The notes: generated by a model from the sequence alone, not told the origin. A stretch of DNA of 46,065 nt from Owenweeksia sp. (GCA_028277105.1 JANQHO010000128.1:1-46065); one strand, 5' to 3'. Counted from the first letter of the stretch, positions 8,838 to 17,349 are shown. Numbers and translations are program-made.

Positions 8838-9518
8838 TCAGGATAGCGCTATCATTTCTTCTACGGCACTTTTGATGTTTTTACGTATATCCGTGATGCT
8901 AGCCTCCATCATATAACAAGGAGCGGTTACAATTTTGTTTTCTCTGTCAATGGAAATTTCCCTTACCGTTTTCATTTCAGCTATTGCTCCTATACTATTC
9001 ATCCCCTGACTGATGGACTCAATTTCGTAGGGTGAGGCTTCTGCCGTAGATCCAACGGTTAGTGTTGCGTGGTAGTTACTCCCTTCCAAAGCTTTAGCGA
9101 TGGTAGTAGGGCTCATACACAGTCCGGCAATGGGTTTCCCGGCTTTTATCAAATCCAGTAACAATTGTTTTACGTCCTGATGGATCTCTCCGGCAGGGCC
9201 TTCAAAAGCCCACTTGGTAATGTTCTTGGCTGTTCCAAACCCTCCGGGCATTACCAAGGCATCAATATCAGAAACGGAAACCTCTTTAAGGTCTTTTATT
9301 TCTCCCCTGGCAATACGGGCCGACTCTACCAACACATTGCGGCTTTCCAGCATTTCTTCTCCATTGAGGTGATTTATAACGTGGTGTTGGGTTACGTTGG
9401 GTGCCAAACAAAGGTATTGATATCCGGCTTCTTCTATGGCCAGAAGCGTTAAAACGGCTTCGTGAATTTCAGTGCCGTCATAAACACCGTTTCCGTGAAG
9501 TAATACACCTATTTTCAT
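8838..9518 (-). CDS. elbB: ElbB-like DJ-1/PfpI family protein (isoprenoid biosynthesis glyoxalase ElbB)
   Basis: A 226-residue class I glutamine amidotransferase-like fold. The N-terminus KIGVLLHGNGVYDGTEIHE carries the conserved Glu (E17), and the nucleophile elbow has C134 in AGLCMSP. VMPGGFGTAKN is diagnostic of ElbB. E. coli ElbB has weak glyoxalase III activity and an unsettled link to isoprenoid synthesis. The E. coli protein has GCGVYDG where this one has GNGVYDG. The gene is separated from pepE by 45 bases on the same strand, so cotranscription is likely. Confidence 0.92.
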   Translation of the reverse strand: MKIGVLLHGNGVYDGTEIHEAVLTLLAIEEAGYQYLCLAPNVTQHHVINHLNGEEMLESRNVLVESARIARGEIKDLKEVSVSDIDALVMPGGFGTAKNITKWAFEGPAGEIHQDVKQLLLDLIKAGKPIAGLCMSPTTIAKALEGSNYHATLTVGSTAEASPYEIESISQGMNSIGAIAEMKTVREISIDRENKIVTAPCYMMEASITDIRKNIKSAVEEMIALS

Positions 9519-9563
9519 TTTCCTGTTTTTTTTTCGTTAGGGATTTTATTTTCTTCTTTTATT

Positions 9564-10268
9564 TCACTGTAAAAAATAACTGATATCACCCGGTGGCTGT
9601 TCATAGGCTTCTTTACCCTGTTCAAATATTCGCGCGTTAAGAGGGCCTTTTAAGATCATCTTGTCCCCGTAAACATGCAGCCAACTACCTTCCCTTAAAC
9701 CAATTACAGGTTGGGAGTTGTAATGGTGAAACTCTTTTATACGGGTTTCTCTCGTTTCTCCCTGGTGTTTGGAATTGGGATTGGGATCGAGATAATGGGG
9801 GTTGATATTAAAAGGCACCAGTTGAAGAGCGTTAAAAGAAGGAGGATACACTATAGGCATATCGTTGGTGGTGCCAACCGTAAGCCCGGTGATATTGCTG
9901 CCGGCACTGCTACCCATATAAGGAATACCTCCTTTTACTACTTTTCTGATCGGCTCCATCAGTTTATTCTCGTACAGGGTTTTGAGCAATACAAAAGTGT
10001 TGCCTCCCCCGGTAAATATCCCTTTTGCTTCTTCAATAGCCTTTACGGGATCATCAAACTCATGAATACCTTTTACCGTCTTTCCTATTTCTGCAAAGGC
10101 CTTGCGGGGGTATTCGGTGTATTCATCATGGCTTATACCCGATGGGCGAGCGTAAGGAATAAAGAGTATTTCTTCAGTTGAATGAAATAATTGTTCTACC
10201 TCGTTCAAGAGGTATCCCATATAGCTGCTTTTATGGGTTTTGGAAGTGCTTACAATAAGTAGGTTCAA
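9564..10268 (-). CDS. pepE: Peptidase E (alpha-aspartyl dipeptidase), family S51
   Basis: Hydrolyses N-terminal Asp-X dipeptides in the cytoplasm. The catalytic residues of the Salmonella enzyme (S120, D135, H157) line up with S121 in GSSAGSN, D136 in TNDMPI and H158 in NPHYLDP. GIFTGGGNTF is also conserved. Length 234, usual for the family. The start is a TTG: no ATG lies between it and the upstream in-frame stop, and MNLLIVSTS aligns with the known N-terminus. It lies 10 bases after the Asp-box protein gene and 45 before elbB, so it is in an operon of three. Confidence 0.93.
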   Translation of the reverse strand: MNLLIVSTSKTHKSSYMGYLLNEVEQLFHSTEEILFIPYARPSGISHDEYTEYPRKAFAEIGKTVKGIHEFDDPVKAIEEAKGIFTGGGNTFVLLKTLYENKLMEPIRKVVKGGIPYMGSSAGSNITGLTVGTTNDMPIVYPPSFNALQLVPFNINPHYLDPNPNSKHQGETRETRIKEFHHYNSQPVIGLREGSWLHVYGDKMILKGPLNARIFEQGKEAYEQPPGDISYFLQ

Positions 10269-10278
10269 AATCTTTGAT

Positions 10279-11553
10279 TTAATTAAAGTTTAACAATGCT
10301 GTCCAGATGCTCATCACCCCGCCCTTATCAAACCGGGTCCAGATAGGGCGAACCATTCCGTTATAGGCATCTATATGGTTATAATCGCCAAAAAAAACAA
10401 ACGGGACAGGTGTAAAAGGACTTTCGCTTATTTTTTCGTTAACCCATATCTGTCCACCATCTTTACTGTAGGCCAGATATACATCGGTTTGTAAATCGTC
10501 ATAATTTCTGCGATCGTAAAACACACAGTACAAATATCCGGTAACCGGATCGCAGGCCAACCAACTGAAAAACTGATCGGCTTTGGTATTATCGTCATTG
10601 ATAAGGACCGCCTCAGTCCAGGTATTTCCCTCGTCCAGGCTCTTGGAAAACCATACGTCATAATGCCCGTTGCGGTCGTCTACCCAATTGACGTAAATAC
10701 TACCCCTAAAAGGCCCCTTGCTCACATCACAAACTGTTACCGGCATGCCATTGGCGCGCATTAAACCGGGAATATTTATATCCCAGCCCCCGGGTTGTTC
10801 TGCTATCACAACATCTTTTTCAAGCCAGGTTTTTCCCCCGTCCTCAGATCGGTCAAAATAAATTTTTTCATCATAACCCCAGGCCACATAAACATCGCCT
10901 TTTGCCGATACGGCAGGCACAGCCCCTTCGGTAGTCTGGTCCCCGTCAAGGCAATCCCCAGAAAACTGATTGATCGCTTTGGCCGGGCTCCAGCTAATAC
11001 CATTATCGGAGCTTTTGGAGTAAAGAATATTGGATCGATCAGTAGAATCCTTACTGCCGTAAAGGTCAAACTGTGTCCAGGTAACGTGAAGTTCATTAGT
11101 ATTTTTATCAACTATTACCCATTGTTTATCCTGATCTTTAGGATGATGGTATCCCATGTAACTGCCATCATTCCAGGTCTTTCCCCCATCATTGCTCTTC
11201 TGGCAAACAATGCGATCCAGAATTTCCTGGCTGGCCCAGTTTTCCCCCGTAGGATCAGAGAGGTGCAAATAAAAGATATCGCCCCTGTAATCGGAAGTCA
11301 ATACCGGATCGCCCCAAACTCCCATAGACGATTTAAGGGTATCGCCTGTCCAGGTTTTACCGCTGTCGTTAGAGTAGAATACCCGGTTTAAAATGGCACC
11401 GGCTACCACATTGGAAGGATCAGCCCGGTTAATAGCGATAGAAGGTTCACACAAACCTCTTTGCAAGGCAAATGATTCCCCGATCTTTACGTTTTGTGCC
11501 CACCCCATGAAGGAAATGAGTACAAATAAAAGAGCCGTATTCATGTTTTTCAT
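10279..11553 (-). CDS. Secreted Asp-box (BNR) beta-propeller protein, sialidase-like
   Basis: A 424-residue exported protein with a signal peptide (ALLFVLISFMGWAQ). Six Asp boxes of the S-x-D-x-G-x-x-W type are visible at residues about 61-68, 120-127, 181-188, 236-243, 305-312 and 363-370, evenly spaced as in a six-bladed propeller. It belongs to the sialidase superfamily by fold, but I cannot find the F/Y-R-I-P arginine motif that true exo-sialidases carry near the N-terminus (the equivalent stretch reads CEPSIAINR). So I do not call sialidase activity. Role unknown, probably glycan or polymer binding outside the cell. First gene of the trio with pepE and elbB. Confidence 0.85.
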   Translation of the reverse strand: MKNMNTALLFVLISFMGWAQNVKIGESFALQRGLCEPSIAINRADPSNVVAGAILNRVFYSNDSGKTWTGDTLKSSMGVWGDPVLTSDYRGDIFYLHLSDPTGENWASQEILDRIVCQKSNDGGKTWNDGSYMGYHHPKDQDKQWVIVDKNTNELHVTWTQFDLYGSKDSTDRSNILYSKSSDNGISWSPAKAINQFSGDCLDGDQTTEGAVPAVSAKGDVYVAWGYDEKIYFDRSEDGGKTWLEKDVVIAEQPGGWDINIPGLMRANGMPVTVCDVSKGPFRGSIYVNWVDDRNGHYDVWFSKSLDEGNTWTEAVLINDDNTKADQFFSWLACDPVTGYLYCVFYDRRNYDDLQTDVYLAYSKDGGQIWVNEKISESPFTPVPFVFFGDYNHIDAYNGMVRPIWTRFDKGGVMSIWTALLNFN

Positions 11554-11635
11554 AATGCTAATTTAAGCCAGTGGAACGGTTAGGTCAAAAAAGTCGTCCG
11601 TCTTCTTTTTTTGAATTTAATAATGTGATTTAGCG

Positions 11636-11664
11636 TTTGATGAAATATTTTTTTGATAGGTTTG
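11636..11664 (+). promoter_or_regulatory. Putative promoter of the HupE/UreJ-like gene
   Basis: TTTG at 11636-11639, a 17-base spacer and TAGGTTTG at 11657-11664 fit the Bacteroidota sigma-A consensus. The start would be near 11671, about 29 bases before the ATG. The divergent gene on the minus strand has no matching element of its own that I can see. Confidence 0.6.
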
Positions 11665-11699
11665 ATATGTAACACCATACCATCTCAACCGGCATCTCA

Positions 11700-12278
11700 A
11701 TGAATACTTTTAATAACTATTGGCGATTAGGCTACGAATTTATGCTCAGTAGAGACGCCCTCATTCATATTATTTTTATTATAGTGCTCATAGCTGTCTT
11801 TATGCCCAGAAACTGGTTGAAAATATTGGCAAGCTTGTTTTTCTTTACCTTTGGTTTCTCCATTACCCTTACTCTGGGTGCTCTCAATATTATAGAGTTT
11901 AACAAAGACCTGCTTCCTTTTCTGCTGCCTCTCAGTGTAGTTTTACTCGCTGTTTACAACCTTACTAAAGTAGGGCAAAATCAAAATTCTAAACTGCGTT
12001 ACTGGTTGGCCGGGCTACTGGGACTTATGCATGGCTTTGGTTTTTTTACCGAATATTTCAGCCGGCTTACCCTGGGCGATGTGAATTACCTCAATGCCCT
12101 TTTTCCTTTTAACCTGGGTCTTATATTGGGAGAATTAGCTATAATGGGTGTTATGCTTTTGCTGATGATAATCTTTCTTCTAATTCTCAACAAAAAAATC
12201 AGGGACTGGAACCTGTTTGTATCAGGTTGCGGAATGGGAATAGCCCTGGTTAATTGTATTATTTACTGGCCCTGGTAG
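11700..12278 (+). CDS. HupE/UreJ-like membrane protein
   Basis: A 192-residue polytopic membrane protein with about six spans. LMHGFGFF (residues 109-116) and FNLGLILGEL (137-146) match the conserved motifs of the HupE/UreJ family, where histidine and glutamate in the membrane are thought to serve nickel or other metal transport. H23 in the first span is also typical. There is no hydrogenase, urease or nickel gene in the window, so the metal and partner are unknown. It stands alone on the plus strand between two minus-strand operons, has its own promoter, and meets the DUF192 gene tail to tail with a gap of 7 bases. Confidence 0.8.
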   Translation: MNTFNNYWRLGYEFMLSRDALIHIIFIIVLIAVFMPRNWLKILASLFFFTFGFSITLTLGALNIIEFNKDLLPFLLPLSVVLLAVYNLTKVGQNQNSKLRYWLAGLLGLMHGFGFFTEYFSRLTLGDVNYLNALFPFNLGLILGELAIMGVMLLLMIIFLLILNKKIRDWNLFVSGCGMGIALVNCIIYWPW

Positions 12279-12308
12279 ATCACTGCTAATTGCGGTTAAA
12301 AGTGATCT
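12277..12308. terminator. Possible shared terminator hairpin between convergent genes
   Basis: AGATCACT (12277-12284) pairs with AGTGATCT (12301-12308) around a 16-base loop, across the ends of the two convergent genes. The U-run after it on the plus strand is short (TTTG), so this is a weak call. Confidence 0.3.
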
Positions 12309-12834
12309 TTGTACCCTTACCAATACCATAGGTATCACTAAAACCACCTCTAACTTCCAGCACCATAGAGGCCGGACCTTCGGAAGGCAGGCTTTTTTCG
12401 CTCAATGGTTCAGCATTCTTCTGTATACTCACAACCTCTCCCTTACTATTGACATAAATAATATCTAATGATACGTAAGTATTCTTCATCCAGAAGGATT
12501 GCCTGCGCTCCTCACCCATCAAAAAAAGCATACCCATATTATCATTCATCGTTTTCCGGTACATCATGCCGTACTGGATCTTTTCAGGAGAATCGGCAAA
12601 CTCAATATCTATACTTTTTATAGTATCTGCTGAATTGGTATCGATAAAAAACAACTCTCCTTCTTTTTTGAATTTGGGCTCGTATGCCTTCTTGGCAGCA
12701 GGGGAAGAACCTGAAGCTGGTTTCTCACTCCTCCTGTTTTCTGTAGGGAAAACGGTAAAAACTATCCACAAAACAAGAACAGCCAATAAAATTATGGCAA
12801 TAATTCTCCTGCTGTTACTTTTTTGCTTACTCAT
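12286..12834 (-). CDS. DUF192 family protein, membrane-anchored
   Basis: A 182-residue protein: an N-terminal membrane anchor (residues about 9-28), a polar linker, then a DUF192 domain from about residue 60. Its signature is visible: GMMYRKTMNDNMGMLF and FWMKNTYVSLDIIYV. DUF192 folds as a small beta-barrel, usually exported, of unknown function. The ATG at 12834 was chosen because the frame upstream has only a TTG and because this ATG sits in the sequence GATGAGTAA at the end of lgt, an 8-base overlap typical of coupled genes. Confidence 0.9.
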   Translation of the reverse strand: MSKQKSNSRRIIAIILLAVLVLWIVFTVFPTENRRSEKPASGSSPAAKKAYEPKFKKEGELFFIDTNSADTIKSIDIEFADSPEKIQYGMMYRKTMNDNMGMLFLMGEERRQSFWMKNTYVSLDIIYVNSKGEVVSIQKNAEPLSEKSLPSEGPASMVLEVRGGFSDTYGIGKGTKITFNRN

Positions 12835-13903
12835 CAGTGCTTTTTTTAGAACGTAAAACAAAAATCAAGCCTGCCAGCACCAGGGGTATACTGAGGTTTT
12901 GTCCTATATTAAGTACATTGCCTTCTTCAGAGGCTACCTGGTTTTCTTTGAGATATTCTATAAAAAACCGAAAGCCGAATATCAGTATCAAAAACATTCC
13001 GAATATAAAGCCTTGCCGGGCTGCAATTGAAGGCTGCCGGAATAACTGCAACAGTACAAGAAAAATTAAAAAATAGCCGAGGGCTTCGTAAATTTGGGTG
13101 GGATAACGGGGTACTCCCAGCACCTTAACACTGGCTGTGTGTGTTTTATCATTGTTCCATTGCAGGTTTTCGTCTTCCTGAAAGATAATATTCAGGTCTT
13201 CTTTGTCAAACCTGTTTACATAGGGCTTGATATTATCTTCAAACAGCACCCTGGCTGTATTTTCATTGTTGATGGCATCAGAAAACTGAAACTCCATCCT
13301 GTAAACGGGGTATATAATGCTGTCGGTTATCACTTCTTCGTTGAGCAATTCGTAATCTATTCCCGCTACACTTCTGTCAAAAGCACTGATTATGCGCTGG
13401 CGCGGAGGATCGGTAAAAACAGTTTGAAAGGTAGAGTTTTCTATAGAGCCATAGATCTCACTGTTAAACCAGTTCCCCAACCTGATAAGCGCTCCGGCCA
13501 GGGCTATGGTAATGACTAAACGGTCCAGCATCCATAAAACCGGTTTCTTTAACGATTTTCTGCAATAAATGATAATAGCAATAATAATGGCGATAGCTGC
13601 ACCGTGGCTGGCCAACCCTCCTTCCCATATTTTTAGTATCTCTCCCGGGTGTTGACTGTAATAATCCCACTGGTAAAAAAAGACATGGCCTAAACGCGCT
13701 CCGATAATGGTGGAAATGACCACGTAAGTCAATAAAGTATCCAGCTTTTCCTGCGGTACCCCCTCTTTTTTAAAGATCCGCTTCATGATCATATAGCCGA
13801 AAACAAAACCAAGCGCAAACAGAAGACTGTAATACCTCAGGGTGAAGAAGCCCAGATCAATACCGCGGCTCATATCCCAGGTTATCGTAAGTAAAGAAGT
13901 CAT
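12827..13903 (-). CDS. lgt: Phosphatidylglycerol:prolipoprotein diacylglyceryl transferase
   Basis: Adds diacylglycerol to the lipobox cysteine, the first step of lipoprotein maturation, in the inner membrane. Seven or so spans are visible. Conserved residues are H100 in GGLASHGAAI, R141 and N144 in LIRLGNWFNSEIYG, and R266 to E273 in PRYPTQIYEALG. At 358 residues it is longer than the roughly 290-residue E. coli enzyme. The excess is partly a hydrophilic stretch at residues about 160-262, which in this topology would be periplasmic, and partly a longer C-terminus. The window also encodes two of its likely substrates (lipoproteins at 2.5 and 45 kb). Coupled to the DUF192 gene downstream. Confidence 0.95.
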   Translation of the reverse strand: MTSLLTITWDMSRGIDLGFFTLRYYSLLFALGFVFGYMIMKRIFKKEGVPQEKLDTLLTYVVISTIIGARLGHVFFYQWDYYSQHPGEILKIWEGGLASHGAAIAIIIAIIIYCRKSLKKPVLWMLDRLVITIALAGALIRLGNWFNSEIYGSIENSTFQTVFTDPPRQRIISAFDRSVAGIDYELLNEEVITDSIIYPVYRMEFQFSDAINNENTARVLFEDNIKPYVNRFDKEDLNIIFQEDENLQWNNDKTHTASVKVLGVPRYPTQIYEALGYFLIFLVLLQLFRQPSIAARQGFIFGMFLILIFGFRFFIEYLKENQVASEEGNVLNIGQNLSIPLVLAGLIFVLRSKKSTDE

Positions 13904-13937
13904 ACTAGCCTATTTAGCAGGTGAAAATAAGCAGACT

Positions 13938-15407
13938 TTATTTAATTCTGTTTAAGCCTGCCTTAGCTTTTTGGTGAATTCCTTCGTAAAAAGGGTAGTC
14001 TTTATACTTGAGTGTTTTTTTGTAATACTCTTCTGCGTTTTCCAATTGGCCTGTTTGTTCATATATGTAGGCTGCCTGCAAAGCACTGTTACCCAAAGCG
14101 TAGCTGGTTTCTACCTCTTTAAACGTCAAGGCTTTTTTTAGCTCAGCCAAAGCATTATCCCACTGCTTCAGCTCCTGGTAAGCCCTGCCTTTTCTGTAAT
14201 AGTATTCTACCTTTTCATGGTTGGCAGGGCAGCACTCTTTGAGAGGGTTACTGTTTAGCCATGACAGGGTTTGCTTAAACTCACCTGCATCAAATTTTAA
14301 ACGGGCTTTCACTAAAACCCGGTTAAAGCCTCTTTTGGCTTCTGCCAGAGCCTGACGATCAGCTCCTACAAAGGTGATACCTTCTTTAAATATTTTATCT
14401 GTGTTTTCTTCTAACTTGCTTTGATTACCTTTTATTAAATGATACCAACTCAAATATCTATAGGTAGACTTTAAATAGTTTTGGGATTGTGTATTCTTCA
14501 AGTAACTCTCAAAATTTTTACGGGCAAACTCTAAATCTCTGGTAATGGCTATTTTACCTGTTAAATAGTCTAAATAAAAGAATGGTAAGTACTCCTTTCC
14601 CTTTGGCCTGTTCTTGAGTAGTTCTATTGCTTTATCAATTTCTCCTTGAGCGAGATAGATACGGCTCTGCAGGTAAATATGAAAACCACTACTGGCTACA
14701 TCCAACCCTAAACTCTGCGGGCTTACATTGCTACCTGGTTTTAATTCAGAAAAAACATAAGAATAGATAAAGCCAAAGTAATCTTTATAGAATGCCATAT
14801 CCTCATTAGAAATAGTTTGCCGGTAGCCTTTTTTTACCATTTCCATACCTTCCTCTACATCTCCGTGAAAGCCCAATAGCGATGCCAAACTGCGGTAGTC
14901 ATCCGGCAGGCTTCCGATTGCAGCATAAAATACCCCTAAAGGGACATAGGTAGGAAAAAAGGAAGGGTGATCCTCGTAATTGTCTTCCAAATAGTTATAG
15001 GCTTTATAGAACTGAAAAGCTGCCCTGAAGTTATTTTGAAACTTGGCGTTTAATATGGCTAAAGCCAAATGTAACTCCCCTAACATCAATTTGCGATAGG
15101 GTTCTTCATGGGGCAGATCTTTTATCTTTTCGATAAATTCTTCTATGTGGAGGAGCTTTTCGTCAAAATCGGTTTCGCTTTCATTGACAAAAAGCTCTAT
15201 ACAGGTAGCTGCCCCTTCAAGATAGTCTACTGTAATATTAGCGGGGTTCATCTTTCGCTCCTCTGCCAGCCTTTGTTTTAATTCATCAAACTGCAACTTC
15301 ACAATATTTTGCTGGGCAGCTTTCATGTTGGCATTAAAGGTCACGTGCTGTGCATTTACAAACACGGGAAATACCACGGCCAGGTATAGAAGGATCTTTT
15401 TTACCAT
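13938..15407 (-). CDS. Secreted TPR-repeat protein
   Basis: About 489 residues from the ATG at 15407. A signal peptide (ILLYLAVVFPVFVNAQ) is followed by alpha-helical tetratricopeptide-like repeats: the clearest are near the C-terminus (EYYYRKGRAYQELKQWDNAL, then AAYIYEQTGQLENAEEYYKK). TPR arrays bind proteins, here in the periplasm. An upstream in-frame ATG at 15437 would translate through the preceding gene's terminator hairpin and give a poor signal peptide, so I reject it. Because that hairpin's U-tract ends directly at the ATG, any transcript from further upstream would have the start codon beside a strong stem. lgt follows 34 bases later. Confidence 0.85.
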   Translation of the reverse strand: MVKKILLYLAVVFPVFVNAQHVTFNANMKAAQQNIVKLQFDELKQRLAEERKMNPANITVDYLEGAATCIELFVNESETDFDEKLLHIEEFIEKIKDLPHEEPYRKLMLGELHLALAILNAKFQNNFRAAFQFYKAYNYLEDNYEDHPSFFPTYVPLGVFYAAIGSLPDDYRSLASLLGFHGDVEEGMEMVKKGYRQTISNEDMAFYKDYFGFIYSYVFSELKPGSNVSPQSLGLDVASSGFHIYLQSRIYLAQGEIDKAIELLKNRPKGKEYLPFFYLDYLTGKIAITRDLEFARKNFESYLKNTQSQNYLKSTYRYLSWYHLIKGNQSKLEENTDKIFKEGITFVGADRQALAEAKRGFNRVLVKARLKFDAGEFKQTLSWLNSNPLKECCPANHEKVEYYYRKGRAYQELKQWDNALAELKKALTFKEVETSYALGNSALQAAYIYEQTGQLENAEEYYKKTLKYKDYPFYEGIHQKAKAGLNRIK

Positions 15408-15434
15408 AAAAAAAGGGATCATTGGGATCCCTTT
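15408..15434 (-). terminator. Rho-independent terminator of the nif3-coiled-coil operon
   Basis: On the minus strand AAAGGGATC, a 5-base loop and GATCCCTTT form a perfect 9-bp stem (15426-15434 with 15412-15420), followed by TTTT. It follows the coiled-coil gene by about 25 bases and its U-run touches the start codon of the TPR gene. Confidence 0.85.
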
Positions 15435-15459
15435 CAATTTTCTGAATAGCTATTCTTTA

Positions 15460-16239
15460 TTATTTTGACAAGCTCGTGAAGAGTTTTTGCATCTTTTCTT
15501 CTTCTTCACGGGCCAGTTCGGGGTCTACTAAAATCCTTCCCGAGTGCTCATCGGTAATGATCTTTTTACGGGAGGCAATTTCCAACTGACGCTGAGGAGG
15601 AATAGTAAAAAAAGAACCTCCTGAAGCTCCCCGTTCAATCGGTACCACAGCCAGTCCGTTTTTAGCACCGCCCCTTATTCTTTTATAGGCTGTTATCAGG
15701 CGTTCCTCTACCATTTTGGAGTACTCATCTGATTTTTTTATCAGCTCGTCTTCCTCTTTCTGGGTTTCTTTAAGGATGTTATCCAATTCTGATTTTTTAA
15801 ATTCGAGGTGGGATTTGCGCTCATCCAGTTTAGCCTGAGAAGCAGAGATGACTTCTTTCTTACTTTCTATTTTAGCTTTGAATTCTTTGATACGTTTCTC
15901 GGCTAATTCCATTTCCAGTTGCTGGTATTCTATTTCCTTGGAAAGGGCATCAAATTCGCGGTTGTTGCGAACATTCTTCTGCTGGCTTTCGTATTTCTTA
16001 ACCTTTTCCTGGGCTTCTTTTATGGTGTTTTTCTTGCCTTTTATTTCGGCATCCAACTCAGCTATCTCATCGTTGAATCTGGATATACGGGTCTCGAGTC
16101 CGGCAATTTCATCTTCCAAATCTTCCACTTCTAATGGCAGCTCGCCACGTACATTTCTGATTTTGTCGATGCGGGAATCAATAAGTTGAAGATCGTAAAG
16201 AGCGCGTAGCTTTTCTTCAACGGTAACTTCTTTAGCCAT
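15460..16239 (-). CDS. Coiled-coil protein of the zf-RING_7 / C4-type zinc-ribbon family, ribbon cysteines lost
   Basis: A 259-residue protein: a long antiparallel coiled coil (residues about 5-190), then the conserved end GLAVVPIERGASGGSFFTIP and a segment with IITDEHSGRILVD. In this family (the CT398/DksA-like zinc-ribbon proteins) the usual ribbon has C-G-G-C and C-x-x-C. Here all four cysteines are replaced, by S206, S209, D230 and S233, while the surrounding residues remain. It should therefore not bind zinc in the usual way. It lies 5 bases after the Nif3-like gene, a pairing often seen in bacteria. Role unproven. Confidence 0.88.
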   Translation of the reverse strand: MAKEVTVEEKLRALYDLQLIDSRIDKIRNVRGELPLEVEDLEDEIAGLETRISRFNDEIAELDAEIKGKKNTIKEAQEKVKKYESQQKNVRNNREFDALSKEIEYQQLEMELAEKRIKEFKAKIESKKEVISASQAKLDERKSHLEFKKSELDNILKETQKEEDELIKKSDEYSKMVEERLITAYKRIRGGAKNGLAVVPIERGASGGSFFTIPPQRQLEIASRKKIITDEHSGRILVDPELAREEEEKMQKLFTSLSK

Positions 16240-16244
16240 ATAGC

Positions 16245-17336
16245 TTATAAGTAATTAATCGGGTTTGTGTTTGTCTCCGTCAAAAGAACTGCAAAAGTAT
16301 CAAATTTTTCCTTTAGTAGGGAAGCAATAAGCTCAATCGTGAATTGTTCATTTTCATAATGACCTATATCAATTATAACCAACTGGTCTTCAGCATCGAA
16401 AAACTGGTGATATTTGAAGTCGGAGGTCAAAAAAATATCAGCTCCGGCTTTTTTGGCATCTGAAAGGAGGAAACTTCCGGAACCTCCGCACCAGGCAATC
16501 TTTTTAACGGTTGGTTTAACGGAACGGGTATAGCGTACCATTCCTCCAAAGGTGTTTTTAATACGTTCTAAAAATATCTGTACCGGAACTTCCTGATCTA
16601 ATTCTCCTATCATGCCTGCCCCGATGCGAGGGTGAGCATTTTCCAGGCGATAAAGGTCGTAAGCTACCTCCTCGTAGGGATGGGCCTGAAGCATAGCTTT
16701 AACTACTTTGGACTTGGCATAGACCGGCAATATTACCTCTATCCGAATTTCTTCTTCGTAATGCCTTTCACCTGTTTCCCCTACATGTGGGTTGGTATTT
16801 TCTCCCCCTCTAAAACTCCCTGTTCCGGTTAGTTGAAAGCTACATTCATCATAATTCCCAATGTGTCCGGCACCGGCTGTAAAAAGAGCCTGCATCACAT
16901 CTTCTTTATGATTGAGGGGCACAAAAACCACCAGCTTCAGCAGTTCCCCTTCTTTAAGAGCCAGTATACGGGGCTGGGTAATACCCAGCTTTTGAGCTAT
17001 TTTATGATTTACTCCTTTTTGAATATTATCCAGGTTGGTATGTATAGCATAAAGGGCTATGTTGTTTTGAATGGCTTTGATCACCGTACGTTCCACGTAG
17101 TTTTTGCCCGTAAGGCTTTTTAAGCCACTAAATATAACGGGATGGTGGGCAATAACTAACTCGCAGTTTTTTTGAATAGCTTCTTCTATTACGGCTTCGG
17201 TAACATCCAGGCTTATCAAGACTTTGTTAACCGGAGCAGCAGCATTGCCTACCAGAAGGCCGGAATTGTCGTAGCTCTCCTGCAGGGCAAGCGGAGCTAT
17301 ACTTTCCAGATAAGAAATGATCTCTTGTATTTTCAT
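16245..17336 (-). CDS. Nif3-like dinuclear metal centre protein
   Basis: A 363-residue member of the NIF3/YqfO (DUF34) family. Two-metal-site residues are visible: H64-H65 in IAHHPVIFSG, D103 in HTNLD, and H326 with E330 in DIGHYENEQ near the C-terminus. The middle (residues about 130-250) is the inserted YqfO-type domain seen in the longer members. The family is often mislabelled GTP cyclohydrolase I type 2; its true reaction is not settled. Paired with the coiled-coil protein, 5 bases apart. The rpsA terminator lies just upstream, so this operon needs its own promoter; I could not find a convincing one. Confidence 0.92.
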   Translation of the reverse strand: MKIQEIISYLESIAPLALQESYDNSGLLVGNAAAPVNKVLISLDVTEAVIEEAIQKNCELVIAHHPVIFSGLKSLTGKNYVERTVIKAIQNNIALYAIHTNLDNIQKGVNHKIAQKLGITQPRILALKEGELLKLVVFVPLNHKEDVMQALFTAGAGHIGNYDECSFQLTGTGSFRGGENTNPHVGETGERHYEEEIRIEVILPVYAKSKVVKAMLQAHPYEEVAYDLYRLENAHPRIGAGMIGELDQEVPVQIFLERIKNTFGGMVRYTRSVKPTVKKIAWCGGSGSFLLSDAKKAGADIFLTSDFKYHQFFDAEDQLVIIDIGHYENEQFTIELIASLLKEKFDTFAVLLTETNTNPINYL

Positions 17337-17349
17337 GGAATAAACTTAG

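Noticed and set aside
15408..15437. Extended N-terminus of the TPR protein (MKGIPMIPFF)
   Set aside because: These codons are the terminator hairpin of the upstream operon; the ATG at 15407 gives a proper signal peptide.
16292..16299. TACTTTTG on the minus strand near the end of the Nif3-like gene as an internal promoter
   Set aside because: No TTG at a proper distance (nearest about 25 bases), and the site lies within coding sequence; chance is likely.
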